Origin: JBBSHJ01 sp038253135
GTDB taxonomy: Bacteria; Actinomycetota; Actinomycetes; Mycobacteriales; QHCD01
Assembly (NCBI GenBank): GCA_038253135.1
Contig: JBBSHJ010000033.1
Location: 1-31,547, forward strand
Direction: 5' to 3'
DNA length: 31,547 nucleotides
The notes under the pieces are model-generated. The model was not told the origin of the DNA and made no database searches. It saw only the letters and a list, made by a program, of their open reading frames with translations. Position 1 is the first letter of the stretch; each line of letters starts with the position of its first letter. Positions 7,668-15,121 of this stretch are shown piece by piece. A program made the position numbers and the translations under genes.

Positions 7668-8072
7668 TCAGACTCGGGGCCGCTTGGGCGGGCGGCAACC
7701 GTTGTGCGGCTGCGGCGTCACATCCTGGATGCCGTCGACCTCGAGACCTGCCGCCTGCAGCGACCGGATCGCCGTCTCACGGCCGGAACCCGGACCCTTG
7801 ACGAACACGTTGACCTTGCGCATGCCGTGCTCCTGCGCCTTGCGGGCGGCGTTCTCGGCGGCCATCTGCGCGGCGAACGGGGTCGACTTGCGGGAGCCCT
7901 TGAAACCGACGTGACCGGCCGACGCCCAGGAAATGACATTCCCGGCCGGGTCGGTGATCGTCACGATCGTGTTGTTGAACGTGCTCTTGATGTGGGCATG
8001 GCCCTGCGCGATGTTCTTCTTCTCGCGACGGCGGGGCTTCTTCGCCCCGCCCGTACGGCTCTTCGGAGGCAT
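7668..8072 (-). CDS. rpsK: 30S ribosomal protein S11
   Basis: S11 forms part of the small-subunit platform near the E site. The 134-residue product has KKNIAQGHAHIKSTFNNTIV, ASAGHVGFKGSRKSTPFAAQ and the C-terminal DVTPQPHNGCRPPKRPRV. The length is normal and no residue looks odd. It lies between rpsM and rpsD as expected, but 275 bases of repeat-bearing spacer separate it from rpsM, where these genes usually sit close together. Confidence 0.99.
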   Translation of the reverse strand: MPPKSRTGGAKKPRRREKKNIAQGHAHIKSTFNNTIVTITDPAGNVISWASAGHVGFKGSRKSTPFAAQMAAENAARKAQEHGMRKVNVFVKGPGSGRETAIRSLQAAGLEVDGIQDVTPQPHNGCRPPKRPRV

Positions 8073-8347
8073 GTGGCCTTTACTCTCCTATGTCTGAACT
8101 CTGAGGGTCTGATCTCTGGAAATACTGTGTGTCTAGGCAGTGAGCGGGCAGGTCTCGATCCGGCACCCAACCCGCCCAGCCGAACGATCACCGGAACCCG
8201 GAACATGCGAGGCACCCAACCCGCCCAGCCGAACGCAATCGAGCTGGGACGGTACCGAGTAGCTGGCCAGCCGAACCCGCCGAGTACGGCGTACCGCAAC
8301 GCCCGCAAGCAAGATGAGCGAAGCGAATCCACGGCGTTCCTCACGCT
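8073..8347. repeat. rpsM-rpsK gap with a 25-bp direct repeat
   Basis: The sequence ggcacccaacccgcccagcc plus gaacg occurs at 8162-8186 and again at 8211-8235, a perfect 25-base direct repeat with a 49-base period. A shorter echo (ggccagccgaacccgccgag) follows near 8265. No gene is visible. Confidence 0.8.
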
Positions 8348-8722
8348 TTAGCGGACCTTCTTCTTACCGGCCACGGCGCGGGCCGGACCCTTGCGACCGC
8401 GCGCATTGGTCCGGGTGCGCTGGCCGCGCACCGGCAGGCCACGGCGGTGCCGGATGCCCTGGTAGCAGCCGATCTCAACCTTGCGCCGGATGTCCTGCTG
8501 GACCTCGCGGCGCAGGTCGCCCTCGACCTGGAAGTTGGCGTCGATGTAATCGCGCAGCGCAACGACGTCGGCGTCGGTCAGGTCGTTCGTCCGGACGTCG
8601 GGGCTGACGCCCGTAGCGGCGAGCGTCTGCTGCGCCCGGGTGCGACCGATGCCGTAGATGTAGGTCAGGGCGACCTCGATGCGCTTGTCACGTGGGAGGT
8701 CAACCCCCTGCAAACGAGCCAT
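8348..8722 (-). CDS. rpsM: 30S ribosomal protein S13
   Basis: S13 sits in the small-subunit head, contacts the P-site tRNA through its tail and bridges to the large subunit. The 124-residue product begins MARLQGVDLPRDKRIEVALT and has YIYGIGRTRAQQTL, CYQGIRHRRGLPVRGQRT and a basic tail ending GKKKVR. Length and residues are typical. It is 138 bases downstream of rpmJ. Confidence 0.99.
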   Translation of the reverse strand: MARLQGVDLPRDKRIEVALTYIYGIGRTRAQQTLAATGVSPDVRTNDLTDADVVALRDYIDANFQVEGDLRREVQQDIRRKVEIGCYQGIRHRRGLPVRGQRTRTNARGRKGPARAVAGKKKVR

Positions 8723-8766
8723 GCCGTTCTCCTCGAACGTCGTACGGAAGTCTGTGGCGTCACCAC

Positions 8767-8825
8767 CCGGACCCGTTACGGTCCGGCCCCGGCCTCCGCG
8801 CCAGGGGTGCTCACCTCAGGGTGAG
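8767..8825 (-). other. Two hairpins between rpmJ and rpsM
   Basis: ccggacc/ggtccgg (8767-8786, six-base loop) and ctcacc/ggtgag (8810-8825, four-base loop) are both perfect stems in the 138-base gap. They may be leader or attenuator structures for the rpsM-rpsK-rpsD part of the transcript. No T-tract follows. Confidence 0.4.
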
Positions 8826-8860
8826 TGGTGCGCCTCTCGTCGTGAGCTACTCAGCTCCCG

Positions 8861-8974
8861 TTAGCCCTGGCGCTGCTTGTGGCGCAGGTTCTCGCAGATC
8901 ACCATGACGCGACCGTGCCGGCGGATGACCTTGCACTTGTCGCAGATTCTCTTGACGCTCGGCTTGACCTTCAC
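8861..8974 (-). CDS. rpmJ: 50S ribosomal protein L36
   Basis: L36 is a small zinc-ribbon protein of the large subunit. The 37-residue product starts at a GTG codon (MKVKPSVKRICDKCKVIRRH) and ends NLRHKQRQG. Cys 11, 14, 27 and His 32 make the zinc-binding C+ form. It lies between infA and rpsM, the standard order. The short length and GTG start make it easy to miss. Confidence 0.97.
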   Translation of the reverse strand: MKVKPSVKRICDKCKVIRRHGRVMVICENLRHKQRQG

Positions 8975-9016
8975 CGCGTGCCAGCTCCCTGTCCTCGTGG
9001 ATCGCACATCTCAGAG

Positions 9017-9102
9017 GTGGTCGACGTACGGACGCTCGTGTCACACGCCACCTGCCCGGCCGTCGACCACCACAGGGTGACGAACGTCCGTAAGGGCGGA
9101 CG
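9017..9102. other. Inverted repeats in the infA-rpmJ gap
   Basis: gtggtcgacg (9017-9026) pairs perfectly with cgtcgaccac (9061-9070) across 34 bases, and cgtccg/cggacg (9085-9102) forms a six-base stem with loop taaggg, 17 bases beyond the infA stop. They may modulate read-through from infA to rpmJ. Confidence 0.4.
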
Positions 9103-9118
9103 GCACTCGTCGCGGCCG

Positions 9119-9340
9119 TCACTTGTAGCGATAGACGATCCGACCGCGGGTCAGGTCGTACGGCGACAGCTCGACGACCACGCGATCCTCCGGCAGGATG
9201 CGGATGTAGTGCTGACGCATCTTCCCGGAAATGTGGGCAAGGACCTTGTGTCCATTCTGCAGCTCCACGCGAAACATCGCGTTCGGCAGGGGTTCGACGA
9301 CCCGGCCCTCGACCTCGATGGCTCCGTCCTTCTTCGCCAT
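9119..9340 (-). CDS. infA: Translation initiation factor IF-1
   Basis: IF-1 binds the ribosomal A site during initiation, alongside IF-2 and IF-3. The 73-residue OB-fold product begins MAKKDGAIEVEGRVVEPLPN and has MFRVELQNGHKVLAHISGK, RQHYIRILPEDRV and the end GRIVYRYK. The start at 9340 is supported by gcggaggac upstream. The frame runs on upstream without a better start. It lies downstream of map-DUF1707 and upstream of rpmJ, as in many actinobacteria. Confidence 0.99.
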   Translation of the reverse strand: MAKKDGAIEVEGRVVEPLPNAMFRVELQNGHKVLAHISGKMRQHYIRILPEDRVVVELSPYDLTRGRIVYRYK

Positions 9341-9362
9341 GTCCTCCGCAATCGAATACGAC

Positions 9363-9403
9363 CGTGTCCGCTCGCTCGCGAGCGAGGACGGGCACGGCAG
9401 TCG
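9363..9403. other. Palindrome upstream of infA
   Basis: A 16-base perfect palindrome, ctcgctcgcgagcgag, lies within a longer imperfect inverted repeat (ccgtgtccg ... gacgggcacgg), 30-60 bases before the infA start. It resembles the cores of the interspersed repeats in this window and may be one more degenerate copy or a leader hairpin. Confidence 0.45.
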
Positions 9404-9568
9404 TGGTGGTGCAGGTTTGATGCCGAATTGCCCCCGTGACGGGGAGCCGATTCCGTGAGCATCGGATGAGGGCGCCCGTCCTTGTGCGGCCACAGCACGA
9501 TCAACGGGCGGCAGCGATGCCGCCAGTCGAGTGTACGGAATCCGGCGTCGATCCGCCAATCCGCCCGG

Positions 9569-10090
9569 TCAGTGGCGGGAGCGCCTGCTTCCGAAGGCAC
9601 CGCACACCCAGGCCACCACGATCCAGATCCACCACGGGTAGACCCAGTGGGCGCTGGCGACGCTGATCGCGGCCCAGATCACGAAGCTGATCACCACGGC
9701 GGACGGCAGGCCGTATCTCGCCCACTTGACCCAGTCACTCGCCGCGGCGACGGGACTCTTGTTGGTGGCGGCAGGACTCGGCCGGATGGCGGCAGGCCGG
9801 GACTCGGCCGGCAGGTCACGGGTCAGCGGACGCAGGTCGCCGAGCGTCTTCGCCGCGTAGGCCGCGCCCACCCGGTCGTCGAGCTCGCTGACGTCCAGGC
9901 GACCCTCGCTGAACGCGGTGTTGAGCCGGTTGATGACGGCCTCGCGGTCGGCGTGGCTGGCCCGGATGCGGTCACCGGGCCTGAGGTCACTGGCCGACGG
10001 CTCAGACGACACACCGGCTGTCCCGACCGCATCGGCCGGCGGCTGTGGTACGTCGTCCGGCGGCGGCGTGCCCGGTCCTGATGTGCTCAC
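9569..10090 (-). CDS. DUF1707 domain protein with two membrane segments
   Basis: This is a small actinobacterial membrane-associated protein of unknown function. In 173 residues I see a Pro/Ser/Ala-rich start (1-38), the DUF1707 motif (about 40-93: RIRASHADREAVINRLNTAF, then GRLDVSELDDRVGAAY, ending LTRDLP), and a Ser/Pro/Ala linker. Two hydrophobic segments follow (about 126-147 and 151-166, rich in Trp and Val), then a basic end. DUF1707 usually sits at the N-terminus of membrane proteins, and some have been linked to regulation or sensing. The GTG start overlaps the map stop by four bases (GTGA), so it is co-translated with map. It is an uncommon passenger between map and infA. Confidence 0.9.
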   Translation of the reverse strand: MSTSGPGTPPPDDVPQPPADAVGTAGVSSEPSASDLRPGDRIRASHADREAVINRLNTAFSEGRLDVSELDDRVGAAYAAKTLGDLRPLTRDLPAESRPAAIRPSPAATNKSPVAAASDWVKWARYGLPSAVVISFVIWAAISVASAHWVYPWWIWIVVAWVCGAFGSRRSRH

Positions 10091-10905
10091 GGCACCTCAC
10101 TCCCCGGTATCGTTCCGATCTTCGCACCGCGTGCGGCGAGCTCGGCCCTGCCGCCGTCCAGCGCCGTCAGGACGATCGGCCCGTCCTCGACGATCGTGAA
10201 CGTGTGCTCGAAGTGCGCCGCGAAGGAGCCGTCACGTGTGACAACGGTCCAGCCGTCGTCGAGTTCCCGCGTGGCCGGGTCACCCACGGTGATCATCGGC
10301 TCGATCGCGAGGACCATGCCCTCGACGACCTTGGGACCGCGCGGCCCGGCGGTGTGATTGAGCACGTGCGGGTCCTGATGCATCTCCGAGCCGATGCCGT
10401 GCCCGCCGTACCCGTCGACGATGCCGAATCCGGCGGGCGCGACGACGCCTTCGCAGAGGGCTCCGAGGTCGCGCAGCCGCATCCCGAGCGACGAGCCGGC
10501 GAACATCGCCCACATCGAGTCCTCGCCCACCGCGAGCAGCCGGGTGAGCTCCGGGTCGACGGCACCGACCGCCACGGTGATGGCGGCGTCGCCGTGCCAG
10601 CCGTCGACGATCGCGCCGCAGTCGATCGAGATGATGTCCCCCGCGTGCAGCGAGCGCTTGCGGCTCGGGATGCCGTGCACGATCTCGTCGTTGATCGACG
10701 TGCACAGCGTCGCCGGGAAGCCGCGGTAACCGAGGAAGGAAGGGGTCGCGCCGGCGCCGGTGATGGCGTCGTGCGCGAGTGCATCCAGGTCCGCGCTGCT
10801 CACCCCGGGCGCGACCGCGTCGCGCACCTTCGCCAACGTCTGCCCGACGACGAGGCCGGCGACGCGCATCTTTGCGATCTCGGCGGCCGACTTGAGCTGG
10901 ATCAC
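10087..10905 (-). CDS. map: Type I methionine aminopeptidase
   Basis: MetAP removes the initiator methionine from nascent proteins. I chose the GTG at 10905 (VIQLKSAAEIAKMRVAG), which fits the family start; an in-frame ATG at 10938 would add 11 atypical residues. The 272-residue product carries all five metal ligands: D95, D106 (IDCGAIVDGWHGDAAIT), H169 (GGHGIGSEMH), E202 (AIEPMIT) and E233 (FEHTF). It also has H77 and H176 of the active site. There is no N-terminal zinc-finger extension. It lies 75 bases downstream of adk and overlaps the DUF1707 gene. The secY-adk-map order is standard for actinobacteria. Confidence 0.98.
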   Translation of the reverse strand: MIQLKSAAEIAKMRVAGLVVGQTLAKVRDAVAPGVSSADLDALAHDAITGAGATPSFLGYRGFPATLCTSINDEIVHGIPSRKRSLHAGDIISIDCGAIVDGWHGDAAITVAVGAVDPELTRLLAVGEDSMWAMFAGSSLGMRLRDLGALCEGVVAPAGFGIVDGYGGHGIGSEMHQDPHVLNHTAGPRGPKVVEGMVLAIEPMITVGDPATRELDDGWTVVTRDGSFAAHFEHTFTIVEDGPIVLTALDGGRAELAARGAKIGTIPGSEVP

Positions 10906-10980
10906 CAGGTCGCACCTTTCTCGGAGGTTGCCCTCCACCGTACGGCGGCATCGACCACGCGGCTCATTCGGGCCGGACAG

Positions 10981-11634
10981 CTAGCCGCCGTACGGGTGCA
11001 GTGCCTCGACCGCCCGGTCGGTCACGTTGTCGACGGGACCGGTCGCATCGATGCCCACCAGGATCCCGCGCTCGGCGTAATAGCCGATGACCGGGCCGGT
11101 CTGGTCGGCGTAGACCTCGAGCCGGTGCCGCACGGTCTGGGCCTTGTCGTCGTCGCGTTGGAACAGGCCGCCGCCGCAGTGGTCGCAGATGCCTTCCCGG
11201 GCGGGCGGATCGAAGTCGACGTGCCAGATGTGCCCGCAGTTCCGGCAGGTACGGCGCCCGGACAGCCGGCGTACAACCTCCTCGTCGTCGACGACCAGTT
11301 CGAGCACGATGTCGAGCTTGACGCCCTGCTCGGCGAGCAGCTTGTCGAGGCCCTCCGCCTGCGGCACCGTGCGCGGGAAGCCGTCGAGCAGGAAGCCGTC
11401 GCGCGCGTCGTACTCCTGCAGCCGGTCGCCGACGATCGCCAGCAGGAGCTCGTCCGGGACGAGATCCCCACTCTCCATGAAGGCCTTCGCCTGCTTGCCG
11501 AGCTCTGTCCCCTGACTGACGTTGTCCCGAAGGATGTCACCGGTCGAGATCTTGGGGACGGCGATCTGCGCGGCCAGCAGTTGCGCCTGCGTGCCCTTAC
11601 CGGCACCGGGCGGACCGACGAGTACCAGCCTCAC
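10981..11634 (-). CDS. adk: Adenylate kinase (long, zinc-LID form)
   Basis: Adenylate kinase interconverts ATP + AMP and 2 ADP in the cytosol. The 217-residue product has the P-loop GPPGAGKGT (7-15), the AMP-binding DGFPRTVPQAE motif (near 84-94) and a long LID domain. The LID has Cys 130, 133, 150 and 153 (CRNC ... CDHC), a complete four-cysteine zinc site. This is the long form, unlike the short LID-less enzyme of mycobacteria. It starts 13 bases after the secY stop, in the secY-adk-map unit. Confidence 0.99.
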   Translation of the reverse strand: MRLVLVGPPGAGKGTQAQLLAAQIAVPKISTGDILRDNVSQGTELGKQAKAFMESGDLVPDELLLAIVGDRLQEYDARDGFLLDGFPRTVPQAEGLDKLLAEQGVKLDIVLELVVDDEEVVRRLSGRRTCRNCGHIWHVDFDPPAREGICDHCGGGLFQRDDDKAQTVRHRLEVYADQTGPVIGYYAERGILVGIDATGPVDNVTDRAVEALHPYGG

Positions 11635-11647
11635 GTCTGCACCCGCG

Positions 11648-12964
11648 CTACCGGAGGAAGCCCTCGTAGTTGCGCTGCATGAGCTGGCTCTCGATCTGCT
11701 TCACCGTGTCCAGGCCGACGCCGACCATGATCAGCACGGCCGTGCCTCCGAAGGGGAAGTTCTGGTTGTTGCCCTGCGTGATCGAGAGGAAGAAGTTGGG
11801 CAGCACGGCGACGATGCCGAGGTAGAGCGAGCCGGGCAGCGTGATGCGCGACAGCACGTACTGCAGGTATTCGGCGGTCGGCCGTCCCGGGCGGATGCCC
11901 GGGATGAAGCCGCCGTGCTTCTTCATGTCGTCGGCGCGTTCTTCCGGGTTGAACGTGATCGAGACGTAGAAGTAGGTGAAGAACACGATGAGGGCGAAGT
12001 AGATCAGGATGTAGGCCCAGCTGTCCTGCTTCACCAGGTAATTCTGGACGAACCGCTTCGTCGCGCTCGTGCCGTTGCCGGAGAACTGGGTCAGCAGCGA
12101 CGGGATATAGAGCAGGGACGAGGCGAAGATGACCGGGATGACGCCGGCCTGGTTGACCTTCAGCGGCAGGTAGGTCGACGTCCCGCCGTACATCCGCCGC
12201 CCGACCATGCGCTTGGCGTACTGCACCGGCACCCGCCGTTGCGCCTGCTCGACGTAGACGACCGCGGTGATGATGGCCAGACCCAGCACGCAGACGAAGA
12301 AGAAGATCGTGCCGCCGGCACCGCGCAGGATCGCCATGCCCTCGGACGGGATGCGGGCCGCGATGCCGGTGAAGATCAGGATCGACATGCCGTTGCCGAT
12401 GCCGCGGTCGGTGATCAGCTCGCCGAACCACATGATCAGCGCCGTGCCGGCCATCATCGTGATGACCATGACGGTCAGGTGGAAGACGTCGTCCTTGATC
12501 AGGATCGGGTAGGTTGCCGGGTCACAGCCTTGGAACAGGTTTCCGTTGCGGGCCAAGGCGATGTAGCCGGTGGACTGCAGGATCGCCAGGCCGATGGTCA
12601 GATATCGGGTGTACTGCGTCAGCTTGTTCTGACCGGACTGGCCTTCCTTCTTCAGCGCCTCGAACCGCGGGATGACGACGATGAGCAGCTGGATGATGAT
12701 GCTCGACGTGATGTAGGGCATGATGCCCAGCGCAAAGACGGACAGGTGCAGCAGCGCGCCGCCGCTGAAGAGGTTCAGCAACGAGTAGACGTCCTTGTTG
12801 GCGCCGTTGTTGACGATCTCGATGCACTTGTTGATGTTCTTGGTCGACGTGCCGGGTGTCGGGACGCTGGCGCCGAGCCGGAAGATGCCGATGATCGCGA
12901 GCGTGAAGACGAGCTTCTTGCGCAGGTCGGGCGTGCGGAACGCCGACACGAACGCGGAAAGCAC
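11648..12964 (-). CDS. secY: Protein translocase subunit SecY
   Basis: SecY is the channel of the Sec translocon in the cytoplasmic membrane. The 438-residue product starts at a GTG with AGGAGG seven bases upstream (MLSAFVSAFRTPDLRKKLVF). About ten hydrophobic segments are visible, with the family motifs GLSILQ-like GLAILQSTGYIA, MWFGELITDRGIGNGMSILI and the cytosolic loop MKKHGGFIPGIRPGRPTAEY. The length is normal. A strong hairpin upstream (13120-13152) suggests it heads its own transcription unit with adk and map, rather than being the last gene of spc. Confidence 0.99.
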   Translation of the reverse strand: MLSAFVSAFRTPDLRKKLVFTLAIIGIFRLGASVPTPGTSTKNINKCIEIVNNGANKDVYSLLNLFSGGALLHLSVFALGIMPYITSSIIIQLLIVVIPRFEALKKEGQSGQNKLTQYTRYLTIGLAILQSTGYIALARNGNLFQGCDPATYPILIKDDVFHLTVMVITMMAGTALIMWFGELITDRGIGNGMSILIFTGIAARIPSEGMAILRGAGGTIFFFVCVLGLAIITAVVYVEQAQRRVPVQYAKRMVGRRMYGGTSTYLPLKVNQAGVIPVIFASSLLYIPSLLTQFSGNGTSATKRFVQNYLVKQDSWAYILIYFALIVFFTYFYVSITFNPEERADDMKKHGGFIPGIRPGRPTAEYLQYVLSRITLPGSLYLGIVAVLPNFFLSITQGNNQNFPFGGTAVLIMVGVGLDTVKQIESQLMQRNYEGFLR

Positions 12965-13064
12965 GAGGTTCCTCCTGCGCTGTGGGCCCGGTGGCGATGG
13001 GCGGCCACGGGTGCGGCGTACGGCCGGTCGACACGGGCCACGGCGGCCCGGGATTCAGGAGCCG

Positions 13065-13070
13065 ACTCTA
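13065..13070 (-). promoter_or_regulatory. Candidate -10 element upstream of secY
   Basis: TAGAGT on the minus strand matches the TANNNT form of actinobacterial -10 elements. It lies about 100 bases before the secY GTG and after the spc hairpin. No convincing -35 hexamer sits at the right spacing, so this is a weak call. Confidence 0.3.
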
Positions 13071-13119
13071 ACAGCCGGGCGAGACCCGACGCCCCGTGTC
13101 GTGGGTCGATGACAACGCA

Positions 13120-13152
13120 ACCGACCCCTCAGCGCGATGCTGAGGGGTCGGT
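13120..13152 (-). terminator. Strong hairpin terminator after rplO
   Basis: accgacccctcagc and gctgaggggtcggt form a perfect 14-base stem with a five-base loop (gcgat), 11 bases beyond the rplO stop. No T-tract follows on the minus strand, which is usual for this clade. It is one of the two strongest hairpins in the window and separates the spc operon from secY. Confidence 0.8.
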
Positions 13153-13163
13153 CGCGGGTGCTG

Positions 13164-13670
13164 CTACGTCTCGTCGCGGCGTCCGCGACGCGGCGCGCCG
13201 CGCTCGTTCCTCGCTGCGTCGTCAGCCGCGGCAAGCTCGGCGGCGGTGCCACCGGCCGAGGCGATCTTCTGTTTGGCGGTCTCGGAGAAGGCGTGGGCGT
13301 GCACCGTCAGCGCCACGGTGACGTCACCGCCGCCGAGGACCTTGACGGGAGTGTTGGCACGGACCAGCCCGGCCTCGACGAGCTGGTCGGGTCCGACCTC
13401 GCCGCCGGCGGGGAAGCGCTCGGCGATCAAGCCCGCGTTGACGACCTGGTACGTCGTCTTGAACGTGCTCTTGAAGCCCTTGATCCGCGGCAGCCGCATG
13501 TGGATCGGTGTCTGGCCGCCCTCGAAGGTTGCCGGCACCTGATAGCGCGCCTTCGTGCCCTTCGTGCCGCGACCGGCCGTCTTGCCCTTCGAACCGGTAC
13601 CGCGACCGACCCGCGTCTTCGCGGTTCTCGCGCCCGGCGCCGGCCTCAGGTGATGCACTTTGAGCGCCAT
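13164..13670 (-). CDS. rplO: 50S ribosomal protein L15 with repeat-derived tail
   Basis: L15 is a late-assembling large-subunit protein. The 168-residue product begins MALKVHHLRPAPGARTAKTR and has the glycine-rich GRGTGSKGKTAGRGTKGTKA, FEGGQTPIHMRLPRIKGFKS and the C-terminal beta domain ending near KQKIASAGGTAAEL. The last ~22 residues (AAADDAARNERGAPRRGRRD and a few more) go beyond the family end. Bases 13201-13215 within them match the interspersed family A core (cgctcgttcctcgct), so the tail appears to come from a repeat. It is separated from rpmD by another repeat copy and followed by a strong terminator. Confidence 0.98.
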   Translation of the reverse strand: MALKVHHLRPAPGARTAKTRVGRGTGSKGKTAGRGTKGTKARYQVPATFEGGQTPIHMRLPRIKGFKSTFKTTYQVVNAGLIAERFPAGGEVGPDQLVEAGLVRANTPVKVLGGGDVTVALTVHAHAFSETAKQKIASAGGTAAELAAADDAARNERGAPRRGRRDET

Positions 13671-13785
13671 AGTTTCCTAACCTCCTGTCATCGCGCGACC
13701 TCCTCGGCCGCTGCAATATCCCCTGCGCGACCTCCTCAGTCGCTGCGCGCCTCGCTCGTTCCTCGCTCGGGTGCTCGCGCCCTCG
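13671..13785. repeat. Family A interspersed repeat between rpmD and rplO
   Basis: The 69-base copy runs from 13727 to 13795 (gcgacctcctcagtcgctgc to cctcgtcagtcgacg). It matches 21776-21844 with about three mismatches. A partial copy of its left end lies at 13695-13714. The right end covers the rpmD stop codon and its last two codons. Confidence 0.85.
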
Positions 13786-14001
13786 TCAGTCGACGGTGCT
13801 TGTTGCCGCGACGGTCTCGACCTCGACGAGGTGGCGCACGGTCTTCACCATGCCCCTGATCTCCGGCCGGTCATGCTTGACTACGACATCGTCGATGTGC
13901 TTGAGCCCGAGGCTGCGCAGCGTCTCGCGATGGTTGGGCTTGGCGCCGATCGCCGACCGGACCTGCGTGACCTTGAGCCGCGTCGCCTTGCTGTCTGCCA
14001 T
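13786..14001 (-). CDS. rpmD: 50S ribosomal protein L30
   Basis: L30 is a small large-subunit protein absent from some bacteria. The 71-residue product begins MADSKATRLKVTQVRSAIGA and has NHRETLRSLGLKHIDDVVV and RGMVKTVRHLVEVE. It is about ten residues longer than the usual ~60 at its C-terminus. Its ATG shares one base with the rpsE stop (TGATG), so they are translationally coupled. Its last codons (for VD, then stop) fall inside a family A repeat, which may have replaced the original 3' end. Confidence 0.97.
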   Translation of the reverse strand: MADSKATRLKVTQVRSAIGAKPNHRETLRSLGLKHIDDVVVKHDRPEIRGMVKTVRHLVEVETVAATSTVD

Positions 14002-14600
14002 CAGGTCCCCTGTCCCGCCCGTGCCCGCAGCATGGCACCGGGAGCCACGTCCTCGATCGGCAGGCCCCGACGGCTGGCCACCTCTTCCGGACGCACCAAG
14101 GACTTCAGCGCCGCCATGGTGGCGTGAACGATGTTGATCGGATTGGACGAGCCGAGGCTCTTGGACAGCACGTCGTGGACGCCGGCGCATTCGAGCACCG
14201 CGCGGACCGGACCACCCGCGATGACACCGGTGCCGGGGCTGGCCGGCTTCAGCATCACCTCGCCGGCGCCATCACGGACCTGCACCGGGTGCGGGATGGT
14301 CGAGCCGATCCGCGGCACCTTGATCATGCTCTTCTTGGCCTCCTCGACGCCCTTGGCGATCGCCGCGGGCACCTCCTTGGCCTTGCCGTAACCGACCCCG
14401 ACCGAGCCGTTGCCGTCACCGACCACGACGAGTGCGGTGAAGCTGAACCGGCGGCCACCACGGACCACCTTGGCGACCCGGTTGACGGTCACCAGCTTCT
14501 CGACGTACGCATTCTTCTCGGCGCCCCCGCCACCGTCGCGGCGGTCGCGACGGTCCCGGCGGTCACCCGAACCGCCGCCGCGGCGCTGCGCTCCCGGCAT
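14001..14600 (-). CDS. rpsE: 30S ribosomal protein S5
   Basis: S5 contributes to decoding accuracy and the spectinomycin-binding neighbourhood of the small subunit. I chose ATG at 14600 (199 residues), because gaaggg sits nine bases upstream; a GTG three codons earlier would leave no spacing. The Gly/Arg/Asp-rich start (GDRRDRRDRRDGGGG) is followed by NAYVEKLVTVNRVAKVVRGG, FSFTALVVVGDGNGSVGVGY and SNPINIVHATMAALKSL. The loop linked to spectinomycin resistance (VRGGRRFSF) is intact. rpmD follows with a one-base overlap. Confidence 0.98.
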   Translation of the reverse strand: MPGAQRRGGGSGDRRDRRDRRDGGGGAEKNAYVEKLVTVNRVAKVVRGGRRFSFTALVVVGDGNGSVGVGYGKAKEVPAAIAKGVEEAKKSMIKVPRIGSTIPHPVQVRDGAGEVMLKPASPGTGVIAGGPVRAVLECAGVHDVLSKSLGSSNPINIVHATMAALKSLVRPEEVASRRGLPIEDVAPGAMLRARAGQGT

Positions 14601-14718
14601 CAGAAACACCCTTCGATAGTCACGTGGTCGACTCCAGCCGCGGGCGGCGTGCGGCCGCCGACCCCTCCGGCGATCGCCGCCTCAGTAGCGTGCATCTCAG
14701 TCATTCGATTGCGATCCA

Positions 14719-15117
14719 TCAGAACTCCAGCCCCGCCTCACGAGCGGCATCGGCCAGGGCCGCGATGCGGCCCTGGTAGGCGTTGCCGCCCCGGTCGAAG
14801 ACGACGCGCGTGACACCGGCGGACTTGGCCAGTGCGGCCAGCTCCTCGCCCACCTTGCGCGCCTGCGCGGTCTTGTCGCCGCCGTCACCGAGCTTGTACG
14901 TCGAGGCGGAGGCGATCGTGACGCCGCGAGAGTCGTCGATCACCTGCGCGAAGATGTGCCGGGCGGAACGGGTCACCGCAAGTCGCGGTTGCTCCGTCGT
15001 GCCGACGACGCGCTTGCGCAGGCGGAACCGCCGGCGGGCACGCGCCGTACGTCGCCGGGCGGAAGCGCTCGCGGCGGCCGGCTTGGTTCGGGTGGCAGTA
15101 GGAGATGTAACTGGCAT
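14719..15117 (-). CDS. rplR: 50S ribosomal protein L18
   Basis: L18 binds 5S rRNA together with L5. The 132-residue product has a basic, Ala-rich start (to about residue 24) and then the family body: RRFRLRKRVVGTTEQPRLAV, RSARHIFAQVIDDSRGVTIA, VFDRGGNAYQGRIAALADAA and the end REAGLEF. Length is a little above average through the N-terminal extension. It starts only four bases after the rplF stop. The 118-base gap to rpsE shows only short GC-rich inverted repeats. Confidence 0.98.
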   Translation of the reverse strand: MPVTSPTATRTKPAAASASARRRTARARRRFRLRKRVVGTTEQPRLAVTRSARHIFAQVIDDSRGVTIASASTYKLGDGGDKTAQARKVGEELAALAKSAGVTRVVFDRGGNAYQGRIAALADAAREAGLEF

Positions 15118-15121
15118 GGGC

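Noticed and set aside
10045..13321. Long plus-strand open frames (10045-11682 and 11522-13321) opposite map, adk and secY
   Set aside because: They are shadows of conserved minus-strand genes with low-complexity Arg/Asp-rich translations and no ribosome binding sites.
14609..14609. GTG at 14609 as start of rpsE
   Set aside because: The ribosome binding site gaaggg would directly abut it; ATG at 14600 has normal spacing.
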